Of a stretch of 23,307 nt of DNA, positions 1-7,667 are shown piece by piece. The stretch spans positions 1 through 23,307 of IMG/VR virus record IMGVR_UViG_3300027708_000304. One strand, given 5' to 3'. Made by a program: the position numbers and the translations under genes. This DNA comes from a virus. Numbering within the stretch: the first letter of the stretch is position 1; each line of letters starts with the position of its first letter. The notes below the pieces were generated by a model. That model made no database searches. It had not been told where the DNA came from and saw nothing but the letters and a program-made list of their open reading frames with translations.

Positions 1-1
1 G

Positions 2-352
2 TACCTTTTACAAGATGAGCAGGGTGCTGAGGCTTATAACCAGCAAATGACTAATATTACTCGTGCACTTAAGCGGCTGGCTATGAAGTCTAAAATTCCT
101 ATTGTGGCTACTACACAGGTGCTTAACTGGAAGATGCGTAAGGGTCAAGTTACCGCAGACGCTATTGGTTACTCTTCTTCATTCCATCAAGATGCTGACG
201 TTATTTTTGGTCTACAGCGTGAGGATGAGACGGTTGACGATACTCGTACTCTCAAAGTTATTGCGAACCGTAACGGAGGCTTTCACGAGGTGCCTCTTAT
301 GTGGGATTGGGACACTGGCTTGTTTCGCGAGATTGATGAAAGTGACCTATGA
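2..352 (+). CDS. DnaB-type replicative helicase, C-terminal fragment (5' end outside window)
   Basis: The reading frame is open from the first bases and ends at a TGA at 350-352, so only the last 116 residues of the protein are here. They read as the end of a RecA-fold DnaB C-terminal domain: a helix ending in a strand that leads to TTQ (the sensor-like Ser/Thr-Gln motif after the Walker B strand), then an aspartate-rich DADVIFGLQRED stretch, then VIANRNGG, which matches the K/R-x-R-N-G hairpin carrying the arginine finger in DnaB hexamers. Walker A and B lie upstream of the window. The protein would unwind the fork as a hexamer. The following primase gene overlaps it by 4 bases (ATGA), the usual helicase-primase coupling. 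A RecA-like ATPase of another family (KaiC/RadA-like) is possible but less likely given the primase neighbour. Confidence 0.8.
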   Translation, partial: YLLQDEQGAEAYNQQMTNITRALKRLAMKSKIPIVATTQVLNWKMRKGQVTADAIGYSSSFHQDADVIFGLQREDETVDDTRTLKVIANRNGGFHEVPLMWDWDTGLFREIDESDL

Positions 353-1269
353 CCGTAGATGAGATGAAAGATACGTTAACTCGTTTAGGTATCGAGTATT
401 ACTCCGAACGCGGTGACGAGATTCAAGCCGCATGCCCAGCGCATAAAGATAGAACAGGCCATGAAGACCGTAATCCATCATTTTATATAAATGCCGATAG
501 CGGGGCTTTTATATGTTTTTCTTGTCAATGGAAGGGCAACGTCTACACTCTTGTTAACTATATACACGGAGATGTAGACGCTAACACTTGGTTAAATAGT
601 GGCGGTGGTTTATCCCTACGTGTGCGCAGATTAACTAAAGAAGTTCCTAATATCCAAGAGCAGACTCATATAACTGAATCTATGCTTAGCGCTTTTACAG
701 AACCGCCATTAACTGTTTTAAAAGGTAGAGGGTTAACGCTTACCGCGGCTAAACAGTTTAATTTATTATGGGACGCTAGGCATATGAATTGGATTATTCC
801 TATTCGCGAGGTGGTTACTAATAAGTTACTAGGGTGGCAGGAGAAGGGCCATGACCGTAGGTATTTTAGAAACTACCCAACTGGCATTCAAAAAAGCCAA
901 GCTTTATTTGGGTACGACCAGTATAAGTCAGGGGACATGATTGTTGTAGAGTCACCTTTAGATGTAGTGCGGTTAGCTTCTTTAGGTATCACAGGTGGGG
1001 TTGCTACTTATGGTGCATTGGTATCTAGCGCCCAATTTAATTTAATACGTGGCGGCGCTAGGGTCGTATTTGCTATGGACAACGACGAGGCTGGTAAAAC
1101 CTCTACTCTTAAATTATACAATTTATGTAAAGAGATGGAAAAAGAAGCATGGTTTTTTAACTATAATCATTTAGATATTAAAGATATTGGCGGAATGAGC
1201 CTTGACGAGATACAATACGGGCTAGATAACGCTAAACACATTGCACAAGGACTAAAGGCGGTCGTATGA
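349..1269 (+). CDS. DNA primase with CHC2 zinc finger and TOPRIM domain
   Basis: A 306-residue primase that would make RNA primers for the helicase-coupled fork. The N-terminal zinc-binding domain shows C29-x2-H32 and C56-x2-C59 (CPAH ... CFSC), the CHC2 pattern of DnaG-like primases. The TOPRIM domain has the catalytic glutamate in VVESPLDV (E201) and the metal-binding pair in FAMDNDEAG (D244, D246). It is about half the length of bacterial DnaG and lacks an obvious C-terminal helicase-binding domain, as is common in phages. The ATG overlaps the stop of the helicase gene, and the 3' end overlaps the dNMP kinase start by 4 bases, so the three are likely translated in a coupled way. Confidence in the family is high; partner specificity is inferred. 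Confidence 0.92.
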   Translation: MTVDEMKDTLTRLGIEYYSERGDEIQAACPAHKDRTGHEDRNPSFYINADSGAFICFSCQWKGNVYTLVNYIHGDVDANTWLNSGGGLSLRVRRLTKEVPNIQEQTHITESMLSAFTEPPLTVLKGRGLTLTAAKQFNLLWDARHMNWIIPIREVVTNKLLGWQEKGHDRRYFRNYPTGIQKSQALFGYDQYKSGDMIVVESPLDVVRLASLGITGGVATYGALVSSAQFNLIRGGARVVFAMDNDEAGKTSTLKLYNLCKEMEKEAWFFNYNHLDIKDIGGMSLDEIQYGLDNAKHIAQGLKAVV

Positions 1270-1784
1270 TTATTGGATTATCGGGATATGCACAATCAGG
1301 TAAAGACACCGTAGCTAATATTCTTGTAGATCAATATGGATTTACACGAGTGGCTTTTGCTGACAAGATTCGTGAGTTCTTGTATGAATCTGGACCTGAT
1401 TATTTAAAATGCCTTGTTGATGAAGTAGGTTGGGAAAACGCTAAACAACATAAAAAAGTACGAGAGATGCTTCAAAATACAGGCGTTGGGGCTCGTAAAG
1501 TATTTGGAGATGACTTTTGGGTTTATCAAGCTATGGGTTCTATAGCTTCCGCACACTCCAACATTGTAGTAACTGACGTTAGGTTTTTAAATGAAGCTAA
1601 CATTATAAAAGAAAACGGTGGGCAAATTTGGCGTATTAAACGGTTTGGAGTAGACGCCGTGAACGCCCACGTATCTGAAACTGAAATGGATGATTACAAA
1701 GTAAATCAAATCTTTGTAAACAACGGAACTCTTGATGATTTATCTGCTCTTGTTAGATCTCGCATGGCGGGTTTGCTTGTATGA
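1266..1784 (+). CDS. Deoxynucleoside monophosphate kinase
   Basis: A 172-residue P-loop kinase. The first strand runs directly into GYAQSGKDT (G7-T15), a P-loop with the extra aspartate after the lysine that is typical of phage dNMP kinases and dephospho-CoA-kinase-like enzymes. VAFADKIREFL follows, matching the F-A-D/x-K-I/L-R segment of the phage dNMP kinase group. VVTDVRFLNEA near residue 100 is the D-V-R-F-x-N-E motif also seen in that group. It should phosphorylate dNMPs to dNDPs in the cytoplasm. With the class II reductase at 21154 it would raise the dNTP pool during phage replication. It starts 4 bases inside the primase gene and ends 4 bases inside the SNF2 gene. Confidence 0.85.
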   Translation: MIIGLSGYAQSGKDTVANILVDQYGFTRVAFADKIREFLYESGPDYLKCLVDEVGWENAKQHKKVREMLQNTGVGARKVFGDDFWVYQAMGSIASAHSNIVVTDVRFLNEANIIKENGGQIWRIKRFGVDAVNAHVSETEMDDYKVNQIFVNNGTLDDLSALVRSRMAGLLV

Positions 1785-3370
1785 CCTTTACGGGAACCCT
1801 TCTCCCTTATCAACCTGAGGCAGTAGCTAAAATGTGCGAGCGCGCTAGTATGCTTGTTGCCTATGACCTTGGTTTAGGGAAAACCGTTATTACTATAGCC
1901 GCATTAGAGCAGTTAATGGATGAGAACAAAATAACAGAACCAGGGCTTATAATTTGTCTATCTTCATTGAAATATCAATGGGCTAATCAGATTGAGAAAT
2001 TCACAGATGGTACTTCAAACGCTTTGGTTATTGATGGAACGCCAAAGAAAAGAACAGAGCAGTATGAACTTGCAAAAGATTGGCGAAACTCAGGGGTCGA
2101 CTACATCATACTTAATTATGAGCAAGTTGTTAACGACTGGGAGCACATCAAAAACCTCCCAAGAGGATTTGTCGTATTAGACGAAGCTACAGCTATTAAG
2201 TCTTTTCGTTCTAAACGTTCTAAAACAGTTAAGCGTTTAATCTACACCCCTTATCGTTTTGCTCTTACAGGCACACCCATTGAAAATGGTAAACCAGAAG
2301 AGCTTTACTCTATTATGCAATTTGTAGATCCAACTGTATTAGGTCGTTTTGACATTTTTGATTCTGCTTTTATTGTTCGTAACAACTGGGGCGGGGTGCA
2401 ACACTACCGAAACTTGTCTACTCTTCATGTTAAAATGAAAGAAGCGTCAGTCCGTAAAGCTCAAAAAGATCCAGATGTTGCTCCTTATCTTCCAGATACT
2501 ATTCACCAAGACCCCATTAAAATCACATTAGATAGAAAGACTTCTAAACTCTACAGCCGTATTGCTTTGGATCTTATAGAGGACTTAGATGAAGCTCAAA
2601 GTTTATTTGGTTCTACTTTTAATATACTTACACATTATGGGCAAGAGGGATCTAAAGGCGGCCCAGAGGATGAGATGCGTGGCAAGATAATGTCTAAGAT
2701 TGGCGCGCTTAAAATGCTCTGTTCACACCCAGACCTTTTGATAACCAGTGCTCAAAAGTTTAATCAAATGAACGGCTTAGGTTCAGCTTATATATCTGAG
2801 TTAGTAGATAGTGGGGCTTTAGAAGGAGTAACTTCTTCGCCTAAACTTGACTATTTAATACAATATATAAAAGACTTTCTAGAGCAAGATGAAGCTAATA
2901 AAGTAGTTATATTTGCTACCTATGTAGATATGCTAGACAAGATTGCTGAAGCTTTAGGGCCAGAGCAATGCCGTTTGTATTCAGGTAAACTAAATGCTAA
3001 AACTAAAGAGGAGAACAAAATTGCATTCAATACTGATGTTTCTGTTAGGGTTCTTATCAGCTCTGATGCTGGGGGCTATGGTGTGGACTTACCAGCAGCT
3101 AACCTACTGGTCAACTATGACCTACCTTGGAGTTCAGGCACCGCTGTTCAAAGAAATGGAAGAATAAAACGTGCCTCTTCTACATGGCCTTCTATTGTAA
3201 TAACTGACATCCTTGTAAACGGTAGCATTGAGCAGAGACAGTGGGAAGCGCTTCAACAAAAGAATGCTTTAGCAAGCGCAGTCATTGACGGTGAGGGTAT
3301 TGATGAAAACGGTGGAATTAACATGAATGTAGGCAGTCTTAAGCAGTTTTTGAGTGCGGCTATCATATAA
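1781..3370 (+). CDS. SNF2-family DEAD-like helicase/translocase
   Basis: A 529-residue superfamily 2 protein with both RecA lobes. Lobe 1 has a Q-like entry LLPYQ, Walker A in DLGLGKT (residues 29-35), Walker B/motif II as DEATAIKS (134-141, DEAx with SNF2-type KS) and motif III as LTGTPIEN (162-169). Lobe 2 has KVVIFATY (374-381), motif V as SSDAGGYGVDL (427-437) and motif VI as QRNGRIKR (457-464), where the arginine finger sits. This set is characteristic of SNF2/Rad54-like double-strand DNA translocases. Many phages carry such a gene in the replication module. It may remodel forks or strip proteins, but the exact role is not known. No nuclease or chromatin-reader domain is visible. It starts on the ATGA overlap with the dNMP kinase and ends the first run of coupled genes. 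Confidence 0.9.
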   Translation: MTFTGTLLPYQPEAVAKMCERASMLVAYDLGLGKTVITIAALEQLMDENKITEPGLIICLSSLKYQWANQIEKFTDGTSNALVIDGTPKKRTEQYELAKDWRNSGVDYIILNYEQVVNDWEHIKNLPRGFVVLDEATAIKSFRSKRSKTVKRLIYTPYRFALTGTPIENGKPEELYSIMQFVDPTVLGRFDIFDSAFIVRNNWGGVQHYRNLSTLHVKMKEASVRKAQKDPDVAPYLPDTIHQDPIKITLDRKTSKLYSRIALDLIEDLDEAQSLFGSTFNILTHYGQEGSKGGPEDEMRGKIMSKIGALKMLCSHPDLLITSAQKFNQMNGLGSAYISELVDSGALEGVTSSPKLDYLIQYIKDFLEQDEANKVVIFATYVDMLDKIAEALGPEQCRLYSGKLNAKTKEENKIAFNTDVSVRVLISSDAGGYGVDLPAANLLVNYDLPWSSGTAVQRNGRIKRASSTWPSIVITDILVNGSIEQRQWEALQQKNALASAVIDGEGIDENGGINMNVGSLKQFLSAAII

Positions 3371-3379
3371 AATTATAGG

Positions 3380-3526
3380 ATGCCTAACGCACCTAAGACC
3401 CCTACGCGCACCATACGCGTCTCTGACGACCTATGGAAGGCCGCTCAGAAAAAAGCTGCCCTAGAGGGTGTCAGTATTACCAGCGTCATTATTAAAGCTC
3501 TAGAGGAGTATTTGACAAAGGAATAG
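3380..3526 (+). CDS. Ribbon-helix-helix (CopG/Arc-like) DNA-binding protein, 48 aa
   Basis: A short gene in the gap after the SNF2 helicase, starting 9 bases after its stop. The 48-residue product has a basic N-terminus with TRTIRVSDDLW (residues 9-19), which is a classic ribbon strand (R-x-I-R-V-S-x-x-L-W) followed by two helices, KAAQKKAALEG and the SITSVIIKALEEYL segment (32-45). That strand-helix-helix order and the hydrophobic spacing match the CopG/Arc/MetJ fold, which binds DNA as a dimer. The upstream GGATGCC gives only a weak ribosome-binding site, so translational coupling with the helicase is likely. A -35 box lies within its last codons. It may regulate the promoter at 3512 or be an antitoxin-like orphan; no toxin partner is seen next to it. 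Confidence 0.8.
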   Translation: MPNAPKTPTRTIRVSDDLWKAAQKKAALEGVSITSVIIKALEEYLTKE

Positions 3527-3540
3527 AGCGGTACTAGATT
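3512..3540 (+). promoter_or_regulatory. Sigma-70-type promoter for the 3565 operon
   Basis: TTGACA at 3512-3517 is a perfect -35 hexamer. TAGATT at 3535-3540 matches the -10 consensus at 4 of 6 positions, with exactly 17 bases between. Transcription would begin near 3547, leaving a leader of about 18 bases with GGGGAG before the ATG at 3565. The -35 box lies inside the last codons of the RHH gene, so the promoter overlaps a coding end. It would drive the 3565-5123 block up to the terminator at 5139. Confidence 0.6.
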
Positions 3541-3564
3541 CTGCTTTATACCAGGGGAGAATAT

Positions 3565-3954
3565 ATGGATATCGCATCTACAGTACGTCAATACCTAAGC
3601 CTTAAAGATGAGGCTGCTTTACTTACTAATCGCACCGAACAACTAAAAGAACAACTTCTTGCTGCAGTCGAACAAGAAGAGCCAGACGATAGAGGCCATA
3701 AAAAACTAATAGTTGAAGACAAAATTAAAGGTGAAGTTACTCTTACAAAACAACGCAAAGTATCTAAAACTTTAGATATGAATATCGCAGAGGACATACT
3801 TACCGCTAAAGGTATTAAAGATAAATGTCTTAAAATGGTTCCTGTATTAGATGAGTCTGCAATTATGTCTTCTTTTTATGAAGGTCTTCTTACAGAAGAA
3901 GATATTGATGCCATGTTCCCTGCTAAAGTTATTTATGCTTTTTTGGTAAAATGA
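3565..3954 (+). CDS. Hypothetical coiled-coil protein
   Basis: A 129-residue protein that I do not recognise as a named family. Residues 8-40 form a heptad-rich helix (LKDEAALLTNRTEQLKEQL). A central region carries basic strands (VEDKIKGEVTLTKQRKVSKTL), and a C-terminal acidic helical part includes the LLTEEDIDAMFP segment. The arrangement of an N-terminal coiled coil followed by a small mixed domain resembles phage proteins sited between primase and SSB genes, but no enzymatic motif is visible. It has a strong ribosome-binding site (GGGGAG) and is the first gene behind the TTGACA promoter, so it may be made early and in quantity. The next gene starts 4 bases before its end. A Gam-like nuclease-protecting role was considered; evidence is insufficient. 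Confidence 0.8.
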   Translation: MDIASTVRQYLSLKDEAALLTNRTEQLKEQLLAAVEQEEPDDRGHKKLIVEDKIKGEVTLTKQRKVSKTLDMNIAEDILTAKGIKDKCLKMVPVLDESAIMSSFYEGLLTEEDIDAMFPAKVIYAFLVK

Positions 3955-4421
3955 CAGAAGATTTAATAGATTCAATGTTTAGTGACGTTGACCAATACTA
4001 CCCAGGTAGTAAGCGTAAACGTAAGCCAATAGTGGCTAAGAAGCCCGAGGTAGAGCCTGACCTTAATTGGGATGCAAAGCCTATAAAGAAAGCATTACCC
4101 AACGGCAGAGACCTTGAAATGTTTACTATTGGCGCACTAGCAGCCGCGTTAGGTAGGCCTGTAATAACCATACGTGCATGGATTAAAGAGGGCTACCTAC
4201 CAGTTGCACCTTATAGACTTCCTGCAACAAAGGATGTCAACGGTAAGGACCACCAAGGGCGCAGGTTATACTCGCGCACAATGGTAGAAAGAGTTGTAGA
4301 GATACTAAAAGCCGCTGGACTTCTTGAAGTAAAGCGTATAGAATGGTCCCTACATCGAAAGGTCAGCAATGACATAGCCGAGGCATGGACGCAAATCCGT
4401 GCAGATGAAACCAAACAATAA
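3951..4421 (+). CDS. MerR-like helix-turn-helix DNA-binding protein
   Basis: A 156-residue protein. Its N-terminal 50 residues are charged and probably disordered (KRKRKPIVAKKPEVEP). Residues 57-85, MFTIGALAAALGR followed by TIRAWIKEGYLP, form a winged-HTH of the MerR/excisionase type: T-I-G-x-x-A-x-x-L-G-R, then I-R-x-W-x-x-x-G-x-L-P. A wing-like segment follows (GRRLYSRTMVERVVEIL, 103-119), where R-x-Y-S-x-x-x-V-E matches the second half of MerR-type domains. A C-terminal helix ends the protein. No effector-binding domain is seen. It lies between the coiled-coil protein and the SSB-like protein in the same transcription unit and may control this unit or act in replication. Excisionase activity is unlikely because no integrase is in view. 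Confidence 0.75.
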   Translation: MTEDLIDSMFSDVDQYYPGSKRKRKPIVAKKPEVEPDLNWDAKPIKKALPNGRDLEMFTIGALAAALGRPVITIRAWIKEGYLPVAPYRLPATKDVNGKDHQGRRLYSRTMVERVVEILKAAGLLEVKRIEWSLHRKVSNDIAEAWTQIRADETKQ

Positions 4422-4448
4422 CAACAATATATAAAGGATGATACAAAT

Positions 4449-5123
4449 ATGTCGGTAAATAGAACAGACGAATACCTGCCAGAGCAAGATGAATTTGCTA
4501 TGACAGAAGCTCCAATCACAGCGCGCCCAGTGCAGACCACAAGTTCTGCAGTAGCATCAGGTTGGGAAGCCGCTAATAAAACAACAACAGGAATGTACCC
4601 AACTGATTTTAAGTTTGGCGATGCTCCTCAAATCATTAAATTCATTGACCCTAACGGACCATTTGCCGTTTATCGTCAACATTTCTTGTCACAAAAGACA
4701 AGCGGTCAACGCTCTTACATTTCATTGGGTGCAAACGACCCACTATGTGTAAAGCTTGGCAGTAAGCCAGAGCTTAAGCGCGCATTTAGCATTATCAATT
4801 TGAGTGCAGTAGGTGGCCCACGTCGTGAGCGCCTTATTGCGTCCCCTCGGTTGTACGATGCGCTACACGCAGCAGAGTTTTCACCTCAAGGCCCACTAAC
4901 TAAGAACTACTGGGCTATCTCACGTTCAGGAAAGATGCAGACAACTATGTATCACTTGAACGCAGTTAAGTCTCGTGACCTCGTAGAAGATTGGGGCATG
5001 ACAGACATTGAGGCTATTGAAAAGTCAATCGTTGACATTCAGCCGTTTACAAGCGCTGACTTAAAAGAACCAACTTGGGAAGAATTAGAGGCCGTAGCAG
5101 CTTCGCTTAATCCTGCATTCTAA
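4449..5123 (+). CDS. Probable phage single-stranded DNA-binding protein
   Basis: A 224-residue protein with a flexible N-terminus (1-50), a central region and an acidic C-terminal tail. The central part has IIKFIDPNGPF (62-72), RQHFLSQKTSGQRSYISLG (76-94), DPLCVKLG (97-104), FSIINLS (113-119), LIASPRLYDAL (129-139) and GPLTKNYWAISRSG (148-161). This order (K-F-x-D-x-G-P-F, then a GxRSY strand, PLC, F-x-I-x-N, a ligand-like YWAISRxG strand) resembles the SSB-like proteins in actinophage replication modules, from memory and without a search. In relatives a CPLC-type zinc knuckle is usual; here only one cysteine remains (DPLC). A good ribosome-binding site (AAAGGATG) and a strong terminator just after the gene suggest high expression, as expected of an SSB. 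The alternative is an unrelated abundant phage protein. Confidence 0.6.
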   Translation: MSVNRTDEYLPEQDEFAMTEAPITARPVQTTSSAVASGWEAANKTTTGMYPTDFKFGDAPQIIKFIDPNGPFAVYRQHFLSQKTSGQRSYISLGANDPLCVKLGSKPELKRAFSIINLSAVGGPRRERLIASPRLYDALHAAEFSPQGPLTKNYWAISRSGKMQTTMYHLNAVKSRDLVEDWGMTDIEAIEKSIVDIQPFTSADLKEPTWEELEAVAASLNPAF

Positions 5124-5138
5124 CCAAACAACTAGAAC

Positions 5139-5190
5139 GCTAAAAGGTCAGGTGCTACCATCCCCTGCATCTGGCCTTTTAGCTTTATAT
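5139..5190 (+). terminator. Strong hairpin terminator after the SSB-like gene
   Basis: The left arm at 5139-5155 (GCTAAAAGGTCAGGTGC) pairs with the right arm at 5167-5183 (GCATCTGGCCTTTTAGC) over 17 pairs, including two G-T wobbles, with an 11-base loop. The stem closes on an A-run/T-run and is followed by TTTATATT. It separates the SSB-like gene from the polymerase gene. Because the polymerase has no clear promoter of its own, partial read-through probably sets a lower polymerase dose. Confidence 0.75.
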
Positions 5191-5202
5191 TGGGGATAAC
5201 AT

Positions 5203-7206
5203 TTGAATATTATTACAACTAAAGAGCAACTTAATGAAATGGTTACTTATTATTTAAGTCAAGACGCATTTGCTTTTGACGTAGAGACAGTAGGAACTCA
5301 CCGCGGAACGCCTGCGGTTAACGAGGTGCTGTGGATATCTTTTGCTACTCATGGTCGTGGAGATGTAGTTCCTATGGGACATCCTAATGGCGATTTTGTA
5401 GAATTAATTAGACCACTTACTGGTGTGGGTCAAAAACGAATAGATGCTGGTCTTGCTATTAGAGATACCGATTATTCCGCAGATGATAAAAAAGCTACTA
5501 AAGTCTTTACCCCAGGACCAGAGCAATTGTTTCCAGCAGAGGTTTTTGAGGCTATTAAGCCTTTAATGTTTCACCCAACTATTCTTAAGATTGGTCACAA
5601 CTTAGGTTTTGATTTAAGTTCTGTTGCTAAGTACTATAACAATACTCCGCCTTCTCAACCATATTTTGATACGTTGATGGCTTCTTTTTTATATGACAAT
5701 AAGAACCGCGGAAAGCTTGGCCTTGATGACTGTTTACAACGTGAGTTTGGGTTCAGCATGCAAAAAGGTATTGGGCATAAAGTTGAAAACTATTCTTTTG
5801 ATGAAGTCGCAAAGTATGCCTACCTTGATGCTAAATACACATTTTTACTATGGAAAGTACTTGTAGGTAAATTAGAAGAGTCAGATGTTGTTCGCGTTAT
5901 GAAGCTTGAAATGGATGTCCTTGAGGTCTTGTGCCATATGAAACTAGAAGGCACTTATATTGATACCGAGTCTTTACAAGAGCTCAATATAACTTTAGAT
6001 AAAGAGATTGAGGTTGCTAAGACTCACGCTTATAGCGTTGTAGGACAAGTGTTTAACATGAACTCTAACAGTGAGAAGCAGTACCTTCTTTACGGTCCAA
6101 AAGAAGAAGGATGCCGCGGCTTAAAGGTAAGCCAGTTAACAGGGTCTGGTCAAAAGCGTGCTATTGAAAAAGGAGTCGACGCGCTTACCCATAAAGATTA
6201 TTCTATTAATTCAGCCGCGCTCGAAGAGCTTAGGTCTAAAGATGAGTTTGTAGATGCTTTATTAACTTATGCAGATCTTAACAAGATGCAGACTACTTAT
6301 GTAGTTCCTTATCTTGGCGGTGATGTAGTAAAAACTGTTAATGGTAAGTCTAAGATTGAAACCCGTGAGAGTATGTTGGTCAACGGTAAACTGTACGCAG
6401 ATTTTATTCAATGGGGTGCTGAGACAGGTCGGTTTTCTAGTCGTAACCCTAACTTGCAAAACATCCCTGCTCCTGAAGATCCTGATAAAGTTCCGGAAGA
6501 TAAACAGTATGGCCGTATGATTCGTAACTTATTTATTGCCCCAGAGGGTCACAAATTAGTTGTAGCTGATTACTCACAAATTGAGCCTCGCGTCATTGCC
6601 GCTATGTCTAAAGACCCTATTATGGTGGACAACTACCTTAACGGTGGGGATATCTATACAACCGTAGGTAATACTATGGGGGTAAACAGAAAAGCAGGTA
6701 AGGTGCTTGTTCTCGCTATGGCCTATGGCGTAGGTCCAGATAAGATTTCAAGTCAGATTGGTTGCTCTGTTCCAGAGGCTAAAGCGTTGTTAAATGCGTT
6801 TGCTGATAAGTTCCCTTCTATATCTAAGTACAAACAGACAGTAGTTGGGGTGTCTCGCAAAAAAGGGTACGTAACAACCATCATGGGCCGCCGCCGCTAT
6901 CTACCTGATATTAACTCCAAGGTGATGAAGTTTAGGGCTAGTTCTGAGCGTCAAGCGTTCAACACGCGTATTCAAGGCAGTGCGGCGGACATCATTAAAC
7001 TTGCTATGATTAGGGCCTACGAGCGGCTACCAAAGGAGGCTAAGTTGATTCTTACAGTGCACGATGAATTGGTTACGCTAGCTCCAGACGCATTTGTAGA
7101 TGAAACTATTGAGGCCATTCGTGAATCTATGGAAGGTATTGATTTACTTCCAATCCCATTAATAGCGGATATTAAAGTTGTGCAACGTTGGGGAGAGGCA
7201 AAATAA
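5203..7206 (+). CDS. Family A DNA polymerase (Pol I-like) with 3'-5' exonuclease domain
   Basis: A 667-residue replicative polymerase. The exonuclease domain has FDVET (D26, E28; Exo I), HNLGFD (D137; Exo II) and YAYLD (Y205, D209; Exo III). All the metal-binding residues are present, so proofreading should work. The polymerase domain has motif A VADYSQIEPR (D456), the O-helix RKAGKVLVLAMAYG with R496, K500 and Y508, and motif C TVHDELV (H620, D621, E622). There is no 5' nuclease domain, as usual in phages. At the position equivalent to E. coli Phe762 the residue is Leu504. The gene begins with TTG at 5203, preceded by GGGGAT at 5192-5197; no ATG fits upstream. A dose-limiting start and a terminator upstream suggest modest expression. 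The next gene overlaps its stop codon by one base. Confidence 0.95.
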   Translation: MNIITTKEQLNEMVTYYLSQDAFAFDVETVGTHRGTPAVNEVLWISFATHGRGDVVPMGHPNGDFVELIRPLTGVGQKRIDAGLAIRDTDYSADDKKATKVFTPGPEQLFPAEVFEAIKPLMFHPTILKIGHNLGFDLSSVAKYYNNTPPSQPYFDTLMASFLYDNKNRGKLGLDDCLQREFGFSMQKGIGHKVENYSFDEVAKYAYLDAKYTFLLWKVLVGKLEESDVVRVMKLEMDVLEVLCHMKLEGTYIDTESLQELNITLDKEIEVAKTHAYSVVGQVFNMNSNSEKQYLLYGPKEEGCRGLKVSQLTGSGQKRAIEKGVDALTHKDYSINSAALEELRSKDEFVDALLTYADLNKMQTTYVVPYLGGDVVKTVNGKSKIETRESMLVNGKLYADFIQWGAETGRFSSRNPNLQNIPAPEDPDKVPEDKQYGRMIRNLFIAPEGHKLVVADYSQIEPRVIAAMSKDPIMVDNYLNGGDIYTTVGNTMGVNRKAGKVLVLAMAYGVGPDKISSQIGCSVPEAKALLNAFADKFPSISKYKQTVVGVSRKKGYVTTIMGRRRYLPDINSKVMKFRASSERQAFNTRIQGSAADIIKLAMIRAYERLPKEAKLILTVHDELVTLAPDAFVDETIEAIRESMEGIDLLPIPLIADIKVVQRWGEAK

Positions 7207-7667
7207 TGGGATTTTTTCGTCGTAATAGGAAACCTGAATATGAAATTCAACATCACGATGTTCCGCTTAGTACTATGGTTCGCTGGTTTGTACATGACAT
7301 TGGTTATGGAGAAGACCGCATTGACAGCTTAATAGGGTTAAGCCCTATTAGTGACGAGGGCGTTACTAAAGAACTTGAAGATAGTGATAATCGCCTTTTA
7401 GTATTAAGGTCTATTACGCCATTTATTGAAACTATGGCGGAGATAGCTTCTAATACTTTGTCTACTATTGCAGTAAAAGCTGCAGATGAGCAAGGTCAAG
7501 AGCTAGCTGCTGATGACGATTCTATAGAGTTACTTAATACTCTTTATTATTCTATAGCGATGTCTTCAATCATTGGCGCTTTTTCAATTGCATCTGCTTT
7601 AGGTATTATTGAGATAACAGCAATAGCATCTGAAAACAAAGATATAGAAGGGTTATTCTATGAGTAA
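7206..7667 (+). CDS. Hypothetical helical protein with hydrophobic C-terminal segment
   Basis: A 153-residue protein that I do not recognise. The ATG at 7206 is chosen over an in-frame start 18 bases upstream because GGGGAGAGG sits at the right distance from it and the stop of the polymerase overlaps by one base. The N-terminus is basic (MGFFRRNRK). The middle is acidic and helical, and residues about 118-142 (ending in a SIIGAFSIASALGIIEI stretch) are hydrophobic enough for one possible membrane-associated helix, although small residues and flanking charges leave that open. It lies between the polymerase and a zinc-ribbon protein in one coupled run, so a replication accessory role is possible. 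No motif supports a specific function. Confidence 0.7.
   Translation: MGFFRRNRKPEYEIQHHDVPLSTMVRWFVHDIGYGEDRIDSLIGLSPISDEGVTKELEDSDNRLLVLRSITPFIETMAEIASNTLSTIAVKAADEQGQELAADDDSIELLNTLYYSIAMSSIIGAFSIASALGIIEITAIASENKDIEGLFYE

Noticed and set aside
102-362. 86-codon + strand frame inside the helicase fragment
   Set aside because: It is an off-frame reading of the conserved DnaB-like C-terminus, with no ribosome-binding site and a translation lacking any motif.
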